64,000 nucleotides of DNA, taken from assembly GCA_944382965.1 (NCBI GenBank), contig CALWOA010000004.1, forward strand, positions 62,001 through 126,000, given 5' to 3'. Source of the DNA: an uncultured Oscillospiraceae bacterium (GTDB lineage Bacteria; Bacillota; Clostridia; Oscillospirales; Oscillospiraceae). The translations under genes and the position numbers were made by a program. Shown here piece by piece: positions 27,486 through 38,268 of the stretch (the stretch's first letter is position 1; every line of letters starts with the position of its first letter). The notes below the pieces were generated by a model that was not told where the DNA came from, ran no database searches, and saw only the letters and a list, made by a program, of their open reading frames with translations.

Positions 27486-27514
27486 ACTTTATCACTTTAG
27501 TTCATTAAAGTCAA
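27486..27514 (-). promoter_or_regulatory. Promoter of the histidine operon
   Basis: Minus-strand TTGACT (27509-27514) and TAAAGT (27486-27491), 17-base spacer, 69 bases upstream of the regulator start. No T-box or his leader peptide is visible in the short leader. Confidence 0.7.
27494..27511. promoter_or_regulatory. Candidate operator (18-bp dyad) in the his promoter
   Basis: ACTTTAGTTCATTAAAGT has perfect 6-bp inverted arms (ACTTTA/TAAAGT) plus two further symmetric positions. It covers the spacer and part of the -35 box, where a bound repressor would block polymerase. Proposed target of the TrpR-type protein encoded by the first gene. Confidence 0.5.
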
Positions 27515-27602
27515 GCAAAATTTTGTAAATCTTTTTGGAGTTCTGCGTTTGTTTTCAGCGGACATATGTCGTTATCAAGAAAACATTTTCTTGTTCAAAC
27601 CC

Positions 27603-27631
27603 TTGACCTTGGGCTTTGCCGGTGGTAGAAT
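27603..27631 (+). promoter_or_regulatory. Promoter of ilvE
   Basis: TTGACC at 27603-27608 and TAGAAT at 27626-27631 with a 17-base spacer, 90 bases before the ilvE start. Confidence 0.7.
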
Positions 27632-27647
27632 AAAGCAACCTGATGTA

Positions 27648-27692
27648 CCCGACCACGGATGCACACCCATTCCGGGTCGGTTAACCCGGTTT
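27648..27692 (+). other. ilvE leader with two competing helices
   Basis: CCGACC (27649-27654) can pair with GGTCGG (27675-27680), while CCGGGT (27672-27677) can pair with ACCCGG (27684-27689). The two helices share bases 27675-27677 and exclude each other. The second is followed only by TTTAT, so a termination role is doubtful. Confidence 0.3.
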
Positions 27693-27721
27693 ATCCAATG
27701 ATACAGAAGAGGTGTTTCAAG

Positions 27722-28732
27722 ATGGAAAAGAAAAATATTGATTGGAGCAGCCTGGGCTTTGGCTATGTGCAGACAGATATGCGCTATGTCTCCAACTATA
27801 AAAACGGTGCCTGGGACGACGGCTGCCTGACCGACCAGGCGAATGTCACCATGAGCGAGTGTGCCTGCGTTCTTCAGTATGCCCAGACCTGCTTTGAGGG
27901 CATGAAAGCCTACACCACCCAGGATGGGCACATTGTCTGCTTCCGGCCTGACCTGAATGCCCAGCGGATGGCGGATTCCTGCCGCCGGCTGAAGATGCCC
28001 GTTTTCCCGGAAGATCGCTTTGTCAAAGCTGTTGTGGAAACCGTCCGGGCCAACGCCGCTTGGGTGCCTCCCTACGGCAGCGGCGCTTCGCTGTACCTGC
28101 GCCCCTTTATGTTCGGCAGCGACGCCATCATCGGTGTCAAACCCGCCACGGAGTTCCAGTTCCGTGTCTTTGCTACCCCGGTAGGTCCTTACTTCAAGGG
28201 TGGCATTAAGCCTCTGAAGCTGCGTATCTGCGACTACGACCGGGCAGCTCCCAGAGGCACCGGTCATGTCAAAGCAGGTCTGAACTACGCCATGAGCCTG
28301 TATGCCATTGTGGATGCCCACGAGCAGGGATATGACGAAAATGTCTATCTGGATTCCGGCAGCCGCACCTTCATCGAGGAAACCGGCGGTGCCAACATTG
28401 TCTTTGTCAAGGGCAACACCCTGGTTACCCCCAAGTCCGATACCATTCTGCCCTCCATCACCCGCCGCTCTCTGGTGCAGGTGGCCAAGGATTATCTGGG
28501 TATGGAAGTGGAAGAGCGGGAGGTTGCCCTGAGCGAAATCGGCGACTTCACCGAATGCGGCCTGTGCGGTACTGCTGCGGTCATTTCTCCTGTTGGTACC
28601 ATCGTCGATCACGGCAAGGAAATCAACTACGCAGGCTTCGGCCCCACCATCCAAAAACTGTATGACACCCTCACCGGCATCCAGATGGGCCGGATTCCGG
28701 CTCCGGAAGGCTGGATTGAAGTAATTGAATAA
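27722..28732 (+). CDS. ilvE: Branched-chain amino acid aminotransferase
   Basis: 336 residues, fold-type IV PLP enzyme of the longer BCAT class. It begins NIDWSSLGFGYVQTD, has CFEGMKAY, LYLRPFMFGSD, and the PLP lysine in GTGHVKAGLNYAMS, followed by FIEETGGANIVFV and ECGLCGTAAVISPVG. It catalyses the last step of Ile, Val and Leu synthesis. The ATG at 27722 follows GAGGTG. It is separated from the large ilv-leu operon by a terminator and a T-box, so the two units are regulated separately. Confidence 0.95.
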   Translation: MEKKNIDWSSLGFGYVQTDMRYVSNYKNGAWDDGCLTDQANVTMSECACVLQYAQTCFEGMKAYTTQDGHIVCFRPDLNAQRMADSCRRLKMPVFPEDRFVKAVVETVRANAAWVPPYGSGASLYLRPFMFGSDAIIGVKPATEFQFRVFATPVGPYFKGGIKPLKLRICDYDRAAPRGTGHVKAGLNYAMSLYAIVDAHEQGYDENVYLDSGSRTFIEETGGANIVFVKGNTLVTPKSDTILPSITRRSLVQVAKDYLGMEVEEREVALSEIGDFTECGLCGTAAVISPVGTIVDHGKEINYAGFGPTIQKLYDTLTGIQMGRIPAPEGWIEVIE

Positions 28733-28740
28733 AATCCTGA

Positions 28741-28775
28741 ACAGGCGGCGATTTTCGGAATCTGCCGCCTGTTTT
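28741..28775 (+). terminator. Terminator of ilvE
   Basis: A 9-bp stem ACAGGCGGC/GCCGCCTGT with a 14-base loop and TTTT. Confidence 0.8.
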
Positions 28776-28840
28776 GATTTGCTCAAGGGAGATATTCCAA
28801 AAATTTTGTTCAGCAGACAAAGACTTTTGTTTTTCAGTGC

Positions 28841-28869
28841 TTGACACCCGGCAGAAGAAGTGCTATAAT
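28841..28869 (+). promoter_or_regulatory. Promoter of the ilv-leu operon
   Basis: Perfect TTGACA (28841-28846) and TATAAT (28864-28869), 17-base spacer, just before the T-box leader. Confidence 0.88.
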
Positions 28870-28875
28870 TCACCC

Positions 28876-29163
28876 AACATAACGCACAACGCATGGAAGA
28901 GGAAAAAGCTGTTTGCTTCCCATCCAGAGAGCCGTCGGTTGGTGTGAGACGGTGCCGGAAAAAGCAGTATACTGGCCTCTGAGCGGCTGTCCCCAACGCC
29001 ATGGCAAGTAGGGCAGACGGACCCCGACCGATACAGCGGGAGGCGATTGTTGGATCGCCGTGAGTGGTCGCTTTTTGCGGCAAGAAGAGTGGTACCGCAA
29101 GGTTTTTATGTAACGTAAAAGCCCTGTCTCTTTGCATTTTGACAAGAGACAGGGCTCTTTTTA
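28876..29163 (+). ncRNA. T-box leader of the ilv-leu operon
   Basis: Stem I basal helix AGAGG/CCTCT, distal AGAGAG and GGTTGGTGTGAGA segments, T-box core AGAGTGGTACCGC (29086-29098), and a terminator with 12-bp stem AGCCCTGTCTCT/AGAGACAGGGCT plus five T residues (29120-29161). The 3' side of the specifier loop reads GTATACTGG before the basal helix. Counting the triplet followed by one purine gives CUG (Leu). ACU (Thr) and AUA (Ile) are the alternative registers. Confidence 0.9.
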
Positions 29164-29186
29164 TAAACCCGAAAGGAAAGAACAAT

Positions 29187-30377
29187 ATGGTCACAATTGA
29201 TAAACTGTTTCACGCTTCCCTGGTGCTGAAAGACATTATCCGCCCCACTCCCCTGGCAAAAGCCTATGGCATCGCCCCAGAGTGTGAACTGTACTTAAAG
29301 CCGGAAAACCTGCAGAACACCGGTTCCTTCAAACTCCGCGGCTCCGGCTACAAAATCGCCATGCTCTCCGATGAGGAGAAAGCCAAAGGCGTCATCGCCT
29401 GTTCCGCCGGAAACCATGCCCAGGGCGTAGCACTGGCAGCTTCCAAGTGCGGCATTTCTTCCTTGATCTGTCTGCCCGATACCGCCCCCATTTCCAAAAT
29501 CGAGGCTACCAAAGCCTACGGCGCCCAGGTTTGTCTGGTGGAAGGTGTCTATGATGACGCCTACAACAAGGCCTTGGAACTGAAAGATGAGTTTGGCTAC
29601 ACCTTCGTCCATCCCTTCGATGACGAAAATGTCATTGCCGGTCAAGGCACCATCGGTTTGGAAATTGTCAACGATCTGGACAACATCGACGCAGTCATCG
29701 TCCCCATCGGCGGCGGCGGACTGATTTCCGGCGTGGCTTACGCCATCAAGTCCATCCGGCCTTCCATAAAGGTCTATGGTGTTCAGGCAGCCGGTGCTCC
29801 CAGCATGTACAATTCCATTCACAATGGACACATTGAAACCCTGGGCAGCGTCTCCACCATTGCCGACGGCATTGCCGTGAAGCGCCCGGGAGACCTGACC
29901 TATGAAATGGTCAACAACTATGTTGATGACATTGCCCTGGTAACCGAGGACGAAATCTCCTCCGCCATTCTGGCTTTGATTGAAAAGCAGAAGATGATTG
30001 CAGAAGGTGCCGGCGCTGTTTCTGTGGCCGCTGCCATGTTCAATAAGTTCCCTATCCAGGGCAAGAAGGTTGTCAGCCTGATTTCCGGCGGCAACATCGA
30101 TGTGACCAGCCTGTCCCGGGTTATTGAACGGGGTCTGATGAAGTCCGGTCGGATCGCCACGCTGCTCATTGAGCTGGCTGATAAACCGGGTCAGCTGAAG
30201 GATGTATCCCGAATCATTGCTGACTGCGGCGGTAACGTCACCGGCGTACATTACGAGCGTGGAGGTACGGAAAGCATCAACGGCTGCTTCCTGCGCATCG
30301 AACTGGAAACCCGCAACTATGATCATGTAGAACAAATTACCCAGGCACTGAAAGCCGAGGGATTCCGAATCGTATAA
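29187..30377 (+). CDS. ilvA: Threonine ammonia-lyase
   Basis: 396 residues, fold-type II PLP enzyme. The PLP lysine is in NTGSFKLRGS (about 50-59), the phosphate-binding loop GGGGLISG (about 178-185), and a C-terminal ACT-like domain (about 325-396, LLIELADKPGQLKDVSRI) may bind effectors. It makes 2-oxobutyrate from threonine, the entry to isoleucine. Length matches the about 400-residue single-ACT class rather than the 500-residue E. coli IlvA. GAAAGGAAAG precedes the ATG. First gene after the T-box. Confidence 0.93.
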   Translation: MVTIDKLFHASLVLKDIIRPTPLAKAYGIAPECELYLKPENLQNTGSFKLRGSGYKIAMLSDEEKAKGVIACSAGNHAQGVALAASKCGISSLICLPDTAPISKIEATKAYGAQVCLVEGVYDDAYNKALELKDEFGYTFVHPFDDENVIAGQGTIGLEIVNDLDNIDAVIVPIGGGGLISGVAYAIKSIRPSIKVYGVQAAGAPSMYNSIHNGHIETLGSVSTIADGIAVKRPGDLTYEMVNNYVDDIALVTEDEISSAILALIEKQKMIAEGAGAVSVAAAMFNKFPIQGKKVVSLISGGNIDVTSLSRVIERGLMKSGRIATLLIELADKPGQLKDVSRIIADCGGNVTGVHYERGGTESINGCFLRIELETRNYDHVEQITQALKAEGFRIV

Positions 30378-30408
30378 ATTATCATTTCTGTAAAGGAGTT
30401 AAACGCGT

Positions 30409-32073
30409 ATGGACACCAGTAAGTACAGCATTGGCTACTACCCTGCCCCGGGCAGCCATTACAAGTGGGTTCAGAAAGATCACATTGAGAAAGCCCCCCA
30501 GTGGTGCAGCGTCGACCTGCGCGACGGCAATCAGAGTTTGGTCATTCCCATGAGCCTAGAAGAAAAGCTGGAGTTTTACCATATGCTGCTGCGGGTAGGC
30601 TTCAAGGAAATTGAGGTTGGATTCCCCGCCGCTTCCGAAACGGAATACGAATTCCTGCGGACACTGATTGAAAACAACATGATTCCCAAGGATGTGACCG
30701 TTCAGGTGCTGACCCAGTGCCGGGAGCACATCATCCGCAAGACCTTTGAAGCCTGCAAAGGTGCTCCCAGCGCCATTATCCACTTCTACAACTCCGTCAG
30801 CGTCGCCCAGCGGGAGCAGGTATTCCGCAAGAGCAAAGAGGAAATCAAGCAGATTGCCGTGGAAGGCGCCAAGCTGGTCAAGCGGCTGGCCCAAGAATAT
30901 GAAGGTAATTTCCGGTTTGAATATTCTCCGGAAAGCTTCACCGGCACGGAGCCGGAATACGCTCTGGAAGTGTGCAATGCGGTGCTGGATGTGCTGGAGC
31001 CCAGCGAAACCAACAACGTGATTATCAATCTGCCTGTCACCGTGGAAATGAGCATGCCACATATCTACGCCAGTCAGGTAGAATACATGAGTGAAAATCT
31101 CAAATACCGGGAGCATGTGACGCTGTCCCTGCATCCCCACAACGACCGGGGTACTGGTGTTGCGGATACGGAACTGGCACTGCTGGCAGGTGCCGACCGG
31201 GTGGAAGGCACCCTCTTCGGCAACGGCGAACGCACCGGTAATGTGGACATCATTACCCTGGCCATGAATATGTACTCCCACGGCGTGGACCCGGAGTTGG
31301 ATTTCTCCGACATGCCCGCCATCTGCAAGGTGTATGAAGAATGCACCCGGATGCACGTTTACGAGCGCAGTCCCTATGCAGGAGCCTTGGTATTCGCTGC
31401 CTTCTCCGGTTCTCACCAGGACGCCATTGCCAAGGGCATGAACTGGCGAAAGGAAAAGAACCTGCATCAGTGGACGGTTCCCTACATTCCCATCGATCCT
31501 AAGGATATCAGCCGTACCTACGACGCCGATGTGATCCGTGTCAACTCTCAGAGTGGCAAGGGTGGTATTGGTTACCTGCTGGAGCAGGCCTATGGTTACA
31601 TCCTGCCGCCGAAGATGCGCGAGCATCTGAGTTACCAGTGCAAGAGCGTTTCCGACCACGATCATCGGGAACTGAAAAGCGAAGATGTGCTGGCGATTTT
31701 CATGGACTGCTACCTCAATGTGCATGATCCCATCGCCATTTCCCGGATGAGCTTTACCCAGACCGCTTCCGGGGTAGATGCCTACATCACCTTCTTGCGC
31801 CACGGCCGGAAAACCACCCTGCAAACCTCCGGTAACGGTTCTTTGGACGCAGTCAGCAACGCGTTAAAGGAATACACCGGAAAATCTTATGTGCTGAAAG
31901 TCTACACCGAACACAGCGTCCAGCAGCGCAGTTCCGGCTCCACTGCCGCCGCTTACATTGGATTGGAAGACGCCGAGGGCAATATGTACTGGGGTGCCGG
32001 TACGGATACGGACATCATCAAGGCCAGTGCCCATGCCCTGATCAGTGCCTACAACAACATGACCCGGGAGTAA
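30409..32073 (+). CDS. leuA: 2-isopropylmalate synthase (long LeuA type)
   Basis: 554 residues, the longer LeuA form shared with actinobacteria and fungi. The metal/acetyl-CoA TIM barrel starts at [14 protein letters not shown] (metal Asp near 41) with the HPHNDRGTG metal-binding motif (about 243-251). The C-terminal regulatory LeuA-dimer domain (about 430-554) is where leucine normally inhibits. It commits 2-ketoisovalerate to leucine. AAAGGAG precedes the start. Confidence 0.95.
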   Translation: MDTSKYSIGYYPAPGSHYKWVQKDHIEKAPQWCSVDLRDGNQSLVIPMSLEEKLEFYHMLLRVGFKEIEVGFPAASETEYEFLRTLIENNMIPKDVTVQVLTQCREHIIRKTFEACKGAPSAIIHFYNSVSVAQREQVFRKSKEEIKQIAVEGAKLVKRLAQEYEGNFRFEYSPESFTGTEPEYALEVCNAVLDVLEPSETNNVIINLPVTVEMSMPHIYASQVEYMSENLKYREHVTLSLHPHNDRGTGVADTELALLAGADRVEGTLFGNGERTGNVDIITLAMNMYSHGVDPELDFSDMPAICKVYEECTRMHVYERSPYAGALVFAAFSGSHQDAIAKGMNWRKEKNLHQWTVPYIPIDPKDISRTYDADVIRVNSQSGKGGIGYLLEQAYGYILPPKMREHLSYQCKSVSDHDHRELKSEDVLAIFMDCYLNVHDPIAISRMSFTQTASGVDAYITFLRHGRKTTLQTSGNGSLDAVSNALKEYTGKSYVLKVYTEHSVQQRSSGSTAAAYIGLEDAEGNMYWGAGTDTDIIKASAHALISAYNNMTRE

Positions 32074-32087
32074 AGGAGAAGAAAACC

Positions 32088-33347
32088 ATGGCTATGACAA
32101 TGACACAGAAAATTCTGGCCGCCCATGCGGGGCTGGACAGCATCAGCGCCGGACAGCTGATCCGTGCCAAGCTGGACATCGTCCTGGGCAATGACATTAC
32201 CACCCCGGTGGCCATTAATGAGTTTACTAAAAACGGCTTTTCCCAGGTATTTGACAAGGACAAAATTGCCATTGTTCTGGATCACTTCGTCCCTAACAAG
32301 GACATCAAAGCGGCGGAGCAGTCCAAGCAGTGTCGGGAATTTGCCTGCAGCCACTGCGTCAGTCATTTTTATGACGTAGGCAAAATGGGCATTGAGCACG
32401 CCCTTCTGCCGGAGCAGGGTGTGGTTACTGCCGGTGACTGCATCATCGGCGCCGACAGCCACACCTGCACCTACGGTGCGTTGGGTGCCTTCTCCACTGG
32501 TGTGGGAAGCACCGATATGGCTGCCGGTATGGCTACCGGTACCGCCTGGTTCAAGGTTCCTTCCGCCATCCGGTTCCATCTCACCGGAAAGCTCCCCGCA
32601 AATTGCAGCGGCAAAGACGTGATTCTGACCATCATCGGCAAAATCGGCGTGGACGGTGCCCTGTACAAGAGCATGGAGTTTTGTGGAGAAGGCGTTGCTT
32701 CCCTTTCCATGGATGACCGGCTGTGCATCTGCAACATGGCAATCGAAGCCGGTGCCAAAAACGGTATTTTCCCCGTGGACGATGTGACCATGGCTTACAT
32801 GGAAGGCCGCTGCGAGCGCAAGCCGGTAGTGTATACTGCCGATCCGGATGCCCAGTACGAGCAGACCATTGAAATTGACCTGAGCAGCATTGTTCCCACG
32901 GTGGCCTGTCCCCATCTGCCGGAAAACACAAAGCCTGCCGCTGATCTGGGACACATCAAAATTGACCAAGTAGTGATTGGCAGCTGCACCAACGGCCGTA
33001 TGGAGGACATGGAAGCAGCCTACAACACTCTGAAGGGCAAGACCATCGCTCCAGGGGTGCGCTGCATCATCATTCCTGCCACCATGCAGATTTACCGGGA
33101 TTGTGTGGAAAAGGGATATGTTACCGCCTTTATTGACGCCGGTGCGGTAGTCTCTACCCCCACCTGCGGCCCTTGTCTGGGCGGTTACATGGGCATTCTG
33201 GCAGCCGGAGAACGGTGCATTGCCACCACCAACCGCAATTTTGTGGGCCGGATGGGACATGTGGACAGTGAGGTATATCTGGCCAGCCCCGCCACCGCCG
33301 CCGCTTCCGCCCTCACCGGTTACATCACCGCTCCCAAGGAGGTATGA
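32088..33347 (+). CDS. leuC: 3-isopropylmalate dehydratase large subunit
   Basis: 419 residues, aconitase family. The [4Fe-4S] ligands are seen in GSCTNGR (about 301-307) and in [13 protein letters not shown] (two Cys, about 361-373), with ADSHTCTYG (about 123-131) in the active site. It isomerises 2- to 3-isopropylmalate with LeuD. AAGGAG site, 14 bases after leuA. Confidence 0.96.
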   Translation: MAMTMTQKILAAHAGLDSISAGQLIRAKLDIVLGNDITTPVAINEFTKNGFSQVFDKDKIAIVLDHFVPNKDIKAAEQSKQCREFACSHCVSHFYDVGKMGIEHALLPEQGVVTAGDCIIGADSHTCTYGALGAFSTGVGSTDMAAGMATGTAWFKVPSAIRFHLTGKLPANCSGKDVILTIIGKIGVDGALYKSMEFCGEGVASLSMDDRLCICNMAIEAGAKNGIFPVDDVTMAYMEGRCERKPVVYTADPDAQYEQTIEIDLSSIVPTVACPHLPENTKPAADLGHIKIDQVVIGSCTNGRMEDMEAAYNTLKGKTIAPGVRCIIIPATMQIYRDCVEKGYVTAFIDAGAVVSTPTCGPCLGGYMGILAAGERCIATTNRNFVGRMGHVDSEVYLASPATAAASALTGYITAPKEV

Positions 33348-33349
33348 GC

Positions 33350-33835
33350 ATGAACACCCAAGGAACTGTTTTCAAGTATCCTGACAACGTGGATACCGAT
33401 GTGATTATTCCCGCCCGGTACTTAAACACCGCCAACGCCCAGGAACTGGCAAAGCACTGCATGGAAGACATCGACACCAGTTTCGTCAGCCGGGTACAGC
33501 CCGGAGATATTATGGTAGCCGGATGGAACTTTGGCTGCGGCTCTTCCCGGGAGCATGCGCCTCTGGTCATCAAAACCTGCGGCACCGGGTGTGTCATTGC
33601 CAAAAGCTTTGCCCGGATTTTCTACCGCAATGCCATTAACATTGGCCTGCCCATTCTGGAATGCGAGCAGGCGGCTGAGGAAATCCAGGCGGGCGATCAG
33701 GTCCATGTGGATTTTGATTCCGGCATTATCACCGACCTGACCACAGGCAAAACCTATCAGGCAGAGCCTTTCCCGGAGTTCATCCAAAACATAATTCGCA
33801 AGGGCGGACTACTTGCCTCTTTGCGGGAGGTGTGA
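33350..33835 (+). CDS. leuD: 3-isopropylmalate dehydratase small subunit
   Basis: 161 residues, the swivelling small subunit. It has [28 protein letters not shown] and [18 protein letters not shown], all conserved active-site segments. I place the start at 33350, 7 bases after AAGGAGG; another ATG at 33344 overlaps the leuC stop (ATGA) but sits too close to the ribosome site. Confidence 0.95.
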   Translation: MNTQGTVFKYPDNVDTDVIIPARYLNTANAQELAKHCMEDIDTSFVSRVQPGDIMVAGWNFGCGSSREHAPLVIKTCGTGCVIAKSFARIFYRNAINIGLPILECEQAAEEIQAGDQVHVDFDSGIITDLTTGKTYQAEPFPEFIQNIIRKGGLLASLREV

Positions 33836-33839
33836 TATA

Positions 33840-34928
33840 ATGACAAGAAACATTGCACTCATCCGGGGTGACGGGATTGGTCCGGAAATCGTAGAGCAGG
33901 CTTTGTTGGTTCTGAACAAAGTTGCCGCCCTCTATGGACATACCTTTACTTATACGGATGTAGATATGGGCGGAAACGCCATTGACAAGTGGGGCGATCC
34001 CCTGCCCCAGGAAATGCTGCAAAAATGTCTGGATTCAGACAGCGTATTGCTGGGTGCCGTGGGCGGCCCCAAGTGGAATGATGTTCCCGGCCCCATGCGT
34101 CCGGAAAAAGGACTGCTCCGACTCCGGGCAGGAATGGGAGTCTACAGCAACAACCGCCCCGCCAAGATCTGGCCTCAACTGGCCTCCGCTTCTCCGCTGA
34201 AGCAGGAGATTGTGGACAAAGGCATTGATTTTCTCATCGTCCGGGAACTGACCGGCGGTATTTACTTTGGAAAGCACGAAACGCTGCACCAGGACGGCGA
34301 AGCCGTTGCGGTAGATGAACTGCGCTACTCCGAGAGCGAAATTCGTCGAATTGGACGGATTGGCTTTGAATCCGCCCGGAAGCGCCGGGGCAAACTGTGC
34401 AGCGTGGAAAAGAGCAACGTACTGGATTCTTCCCGGCTGTGGAAAAAGGTCATGCATGAACTGGCGGAGGAATACCCGGATGTAACCCTTTCGGATATGC
34501 TGGTAGACAACTGCGCCATGCAGATTGTGAAAAACCCCAGCCAGTTTGACGTGATTGTGACAGAGAATATGTTCGGGGACATCCTTTCCGATGAAGCATC
34601 CATGATTACCGGTTCCATCGGCATGATTCCCTCCTCTTCTCTGGGCGATACCACCTGCGGTCTGTACGAACCTATTCACGGCTCTGCCCCGGACATTGCA
34701 GGCAAAGACATTGCCAACCCCATCGGCACCATTCTGGCTGCTGCCATGATGCTGCGCTACTCCTTCGATCTGGCTGCGGAAGCGGATGCTATTGAATCCG
34801 CCGTTTCCGCTGTTCTGGACCAGGGTTATCGCACTGCTGACATTCTTCCCGACCAGGCCGCCGGCTGCATCAAAGTCGGCTGCAAGGAAATGGGCAGATT
34901 GATTATAGAAAACCTGACGAAAGGATGA
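33840..34928 (+). CDS. leuB: 3-isopropylmalate dehydrogenase
   Basis: 362 residues. It has ALIRGDGIGPEIVEQ, VRELTGGIYFGKHE, the catalytic Tyr/Lys regions (ELRYSESEI; VDNCAMQIV), and the adenine-binding EPIHGSAPDIAGKDIANPIG near the C-terminus. It oxidises 3-isopropylmalate with NAD+. GGGAGGTG precedes the ATG, 4 bases after leuD. Confidence 0.96.
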   Translation: MTRNIALIRGDGIGPEIVEQALLVLNKVAALYGHTFTYTDVDMGGNAIDKWGDPLPQEMLQKCLDSDSVLLGAVGGPKWNDVPGPMRPEKGLLRLRAGMGVYSNNRPAKIWPQLASASPLKQEIVDKGIDFLIVRELTGGIYFGKHETLHQDGEAVAVDELRYSESEIRRIGRIGFESARKRRGKLCSVEKSNVLDSSRLWKKVMHELAEEYPDVTLSDMLVDNCAMQIVKNPSQFDVIVTENMFGDILSDEASMITGSIGMIPSSSLGDTTCGLYEPIHGSAPDIAGKDIANPIGTILAAAMMLRYSFDLAAEADAIESAVSAVLDQGYRTADILPDQAAGCIKVGCKEMGRLIIENLTKG

Positions 34929-34932
34929 TGGC

Positions 34933-36603
34933 ATGAAACTTTCCGGTTCCGATATCATCGTACGTACATTGATTGAACAGGGCACCGACGTGGTCTTTGG
35001 CTACCCCGGTGGTCAGGTCATCAATATCTACGATTCCCTGTACAAGTATCAAGGGGAACTGAAGCACGTCCTTACCGCCCACGAGCAGGGCGCTTCCCAT
35101 GCTGCCGACGGCTACGCAAGAGCCACCGGCAAGGTCGGCGTTTGTATCGCCACCTCCGGCCCCGGTGCCACCAATCTGGTCACCGGTATTGCCACCGCTT
35201 ACATCGATTCCGTCCCGCTGGTTGCCATTACCGGCAACGTACCTACCACCATCATCGGCACCGACGGTTTCCAGGAAATCGATATTACCGGCGTGACCTT
35301 GCCCATCACCAAGCACAATTTCTTTGTCGGCTCCATCGATAAGCTGGCAGATACCATCCGGGAAGCCTTCCGGCTGGCCAAGTCCGGCCGTCCCGGCCCT
35401 GTTCTGATTGATGTACCCAAAGATGTGCAGGTTGCTCAGTGGGAATATGAGCCCCAGGAAGCTGTTGCTGCTGAGGAAAGTTTCCCCGCCAAGGATATCC
35501 GCATCCAGCAGGCTGCCGACTGCATCAATGCCTCCCAGCGTCCGTTCCTGTATTTCGGCGGCGGTCTGATTACCAGTGACGCTCAGGATGAGCTGCTGCA
35601 GATTGCAGAGCGGATTGACGCTCCCATCGGCTGCTCCATGATGGGCATTTCCGGTGTTCCTACCGACTACCCCCGATTCCTGGGCATGCAGGGCATGCAC
35701 GGCCATTATGCCTGCTCTACCGCCATGCACCATGCTGACTGCATTATTGCCCTGGGCTGCCGGTTCAATGACCGGGTTACCGGCGATCGGGCAAAGTTCG
35801 CCGTAGGCGCCAAGATTGTCCACATCGATATTGACGGCGCCGAACTGGGCAAAACCGTTACCCCCGCCCATGGTCTGCGGGGTGACGTGAAAAAGACTCT
35901 GCAGAAGCTGCTTCCTCTGCTGAAGGAAGCCAAGCATCCCCAGTGGCAGGAGACCATCAATCGTTTCCTGGAAGAGGAGCAGCAGGGTATGGACAGCCGG
36001 GAAGGCATGACCCCCCGGAATGTCATTGGCCTGCTGAATCAGCACCTGAACGAAAACACCCCCGTTGCTACCGATGTGGGACAGCATCAGATGTGGGCTG
36101 CCCAATATCTGAACCTGAAAAACACCCGCCGGTTCATTTCCAGCGGCGGTCTGGGTACCATGGGCTTCGGTATGGGCGCCGCCATGGGCGCTGCGTTGGG
36201 CACCAAGGAGCGCTCTGTGCTGGTTACCGGTGACGGAAGCTTCGGCATGAACCTGAACGAGCTGGCCACCGCCGTTGTCAACCGGATTCCTCTGGTGATT
36301 CTGCTGCTGAACAACGGTGTTCTGGGTATGGTTCGCCAGTGGCAGACCCTGTTCTTTGACAAGCATTATTCCAACACTACCCTGTCTGACCGTCAGACGG
36401 ACTTTGTAAAACTGGCTGAGGCTTTCGGCGCTCAGGCCAGTCGGGCACTGACCCTGGATGAGCTGGAAGATGCTCTGACCAAGGCTTTCGCCTGCGACGG
36501 TCCTTATCTGATCGACTGCGCCATTGACAAGGATGAATTCGTTTTGCCCATGCTGCCCCCCGGCGGTTCCATGGATGATATCATTGTAAGGATTGGTGAT
36601 TGA
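34933..36603 (+). CDS. ilvB: Acetolactate synthase large subunit
   Basis: 556 residues, ThDP-dependent. The catalytic Glu lies in LTAHEQGASHAADGYAR (about 46-62), SGPGATNLVTGIATA follows, and the ThDP/Mg motif GDGSFGMNLNELATAVVNRIPLVILLLNN starts near residue 434. It condenses pyruvate (with pyruvate or 2-oxobutyrate) for Val/Leu/Ile synthesis. It starts 4 bases after leuB and is coupled to ilvN. Confidence 0.96.
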   Translation: MKLSGSDIIVRTLIEQGTDVVFGYPGGQVINIYDSLYKYQGELKHVLTAHEQGASHAADGYARATGKVGVCIATSGPGATNLVTGIATAYIDSVPLVAITGNVPTTIIGTDGFQEIDITGVTLPITKHNFFVGSIDKLADTIREAFRLAKSGRPGPVLIDVPKDVQVAQWEYEPQEAVAAEESFPAKDIRIQQAADCINASQRPFLYFGGGLITSDAQDELLQIAERIDAPIGCSMMGISGVPTDYPRFLGMQGMHGHYACSTAMHHADCIIALGCRFNDRVTGDRAKFAVGAKIVHIDIDGAELGKTVTPAHGLRGDVKKTLQKLLPLLKEAKHPQWQETINRFLEEEQQGMDSREGMTPRNVIGLLNQHLNENTPVATDVGQHQMWAAQYLNLKNTRRFISSGGLGTMGFGMGAAMGAALGTKERSVLVTGDGSFGMNLNELATAVVNRIPLVILLLNNGVLGMVRQWQTLFFDKHYSNTTLSDRQTDFVKLAEAFGAQASRALTLDELEDALTKAFACDGPYLIDCAIDKDEFVLPMLPPGGSMDDIIVRIGD

Positions 36604-36604
36604 T

Positions 36605-37111
36605 ATGAAGAAATTTACTGTAGCCATTCTGGTCAACAACCAATTCGGCGTTCTGAACCGGGTCACCAGCATGTTCCGCCGCCGTCAGTTCAACATCACC
36701 TCTCTGACCGTCAGCGAGACGGAGTCCGAGGAATTCTCCCGGATTACCGTGCAATCGGAAGGTGACGAAGTAAAAAAAGAGCAGCTGATTAACCAGCTGT
36801 ACAAACTGCCCGATGTCTGCTCCATTGCAGAGCTGGACGATGTGGATACTGTAGGCCGGGAACTGCTGCTGATTAAAATGCGCAATGATCCCGCGGTTCG
36901 CAATGATATCCGCTCCGCTTCCACCGCTTACGAAGGCAAGGTAGTAGACTACACCAAGGATTCCATCATCATTCAGATGGTGGGCGACAGCCGGAAAATC
37001 GACAACTTTATCGATCTGATGCGGGATTTTGAGATTCTGGAAATCTGCCGCACCGGACTGGTCACCCTCCAGCGAGGCGCTACCACCATCCGCAGAGTGA
37101 CCAACCTGTAA
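36605..37111 (+). CDS. ilvN: Acetolactate synthase small subunit
   Basis: 168 residues. An N-terminal ACT domain (FTVAILVNNQFGVLNRVTSMFRRR) is followed by a C-terminal regulatory domain ending LVTLQRGATTIRRV. It raises catalytic activity of IlvB and gives valine feedback. The ATG at 36605 lies 1 base after the ilvB stop. Confidence 0.94.
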   Translation: MKKFTVAILVNNQFGVLNRVTSMFRRRQFNITSLTVSETESEEFSRITVQSEGDEVKKEQLINQLYKLPDVCSIAELDDVDTVGRELLLIKMRNDPAVRNDIRSASTAYEGKVVDYTKDSIIIQMVGDSRKIDNFIDLMRDFEILEICRTGLVTLQRGATTIRRVTNL

Positions 37112-37173
37112 TTTCTCTTGTTTTCCCTTATCCCCGATAATCGAAATAATAATGAACTAATTTTGGGAGGTAA

Positions 37174-38196
<1,023 letters not shown>

Positions 38197-38203
38197 TTCT
38201 GTA

Positions 38204-38241
38204 CCACAGGAGGGGCTCTGCCCCTCCTTCTGTGGATTTTT
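38204..38241 (+). terminator. Terminator-like hairpin between ilvC and ilvD
   Basis: CCACAG-GAGGGGC pairs with GCCCCTCC-CTGTGG (2-base bulge), then ATTTTT. It probably reduces rather than abolishes expression of ilvD, since no consensus promoter is seen between it and ilvD. Confidence 0.7.
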
Positions 38242-38268
38242 CGATATTTCAGAAAGTGGGAATTTCCT

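Noticed and set aside
30556-31824. Long minus-strand frame opposite leuA, and similar frames opposite leuC, ilvB, ilvC and ilvD
   Set aside because: Antisense shadows of strongly conserved genes. No promoters or ribosome sites on that strand.
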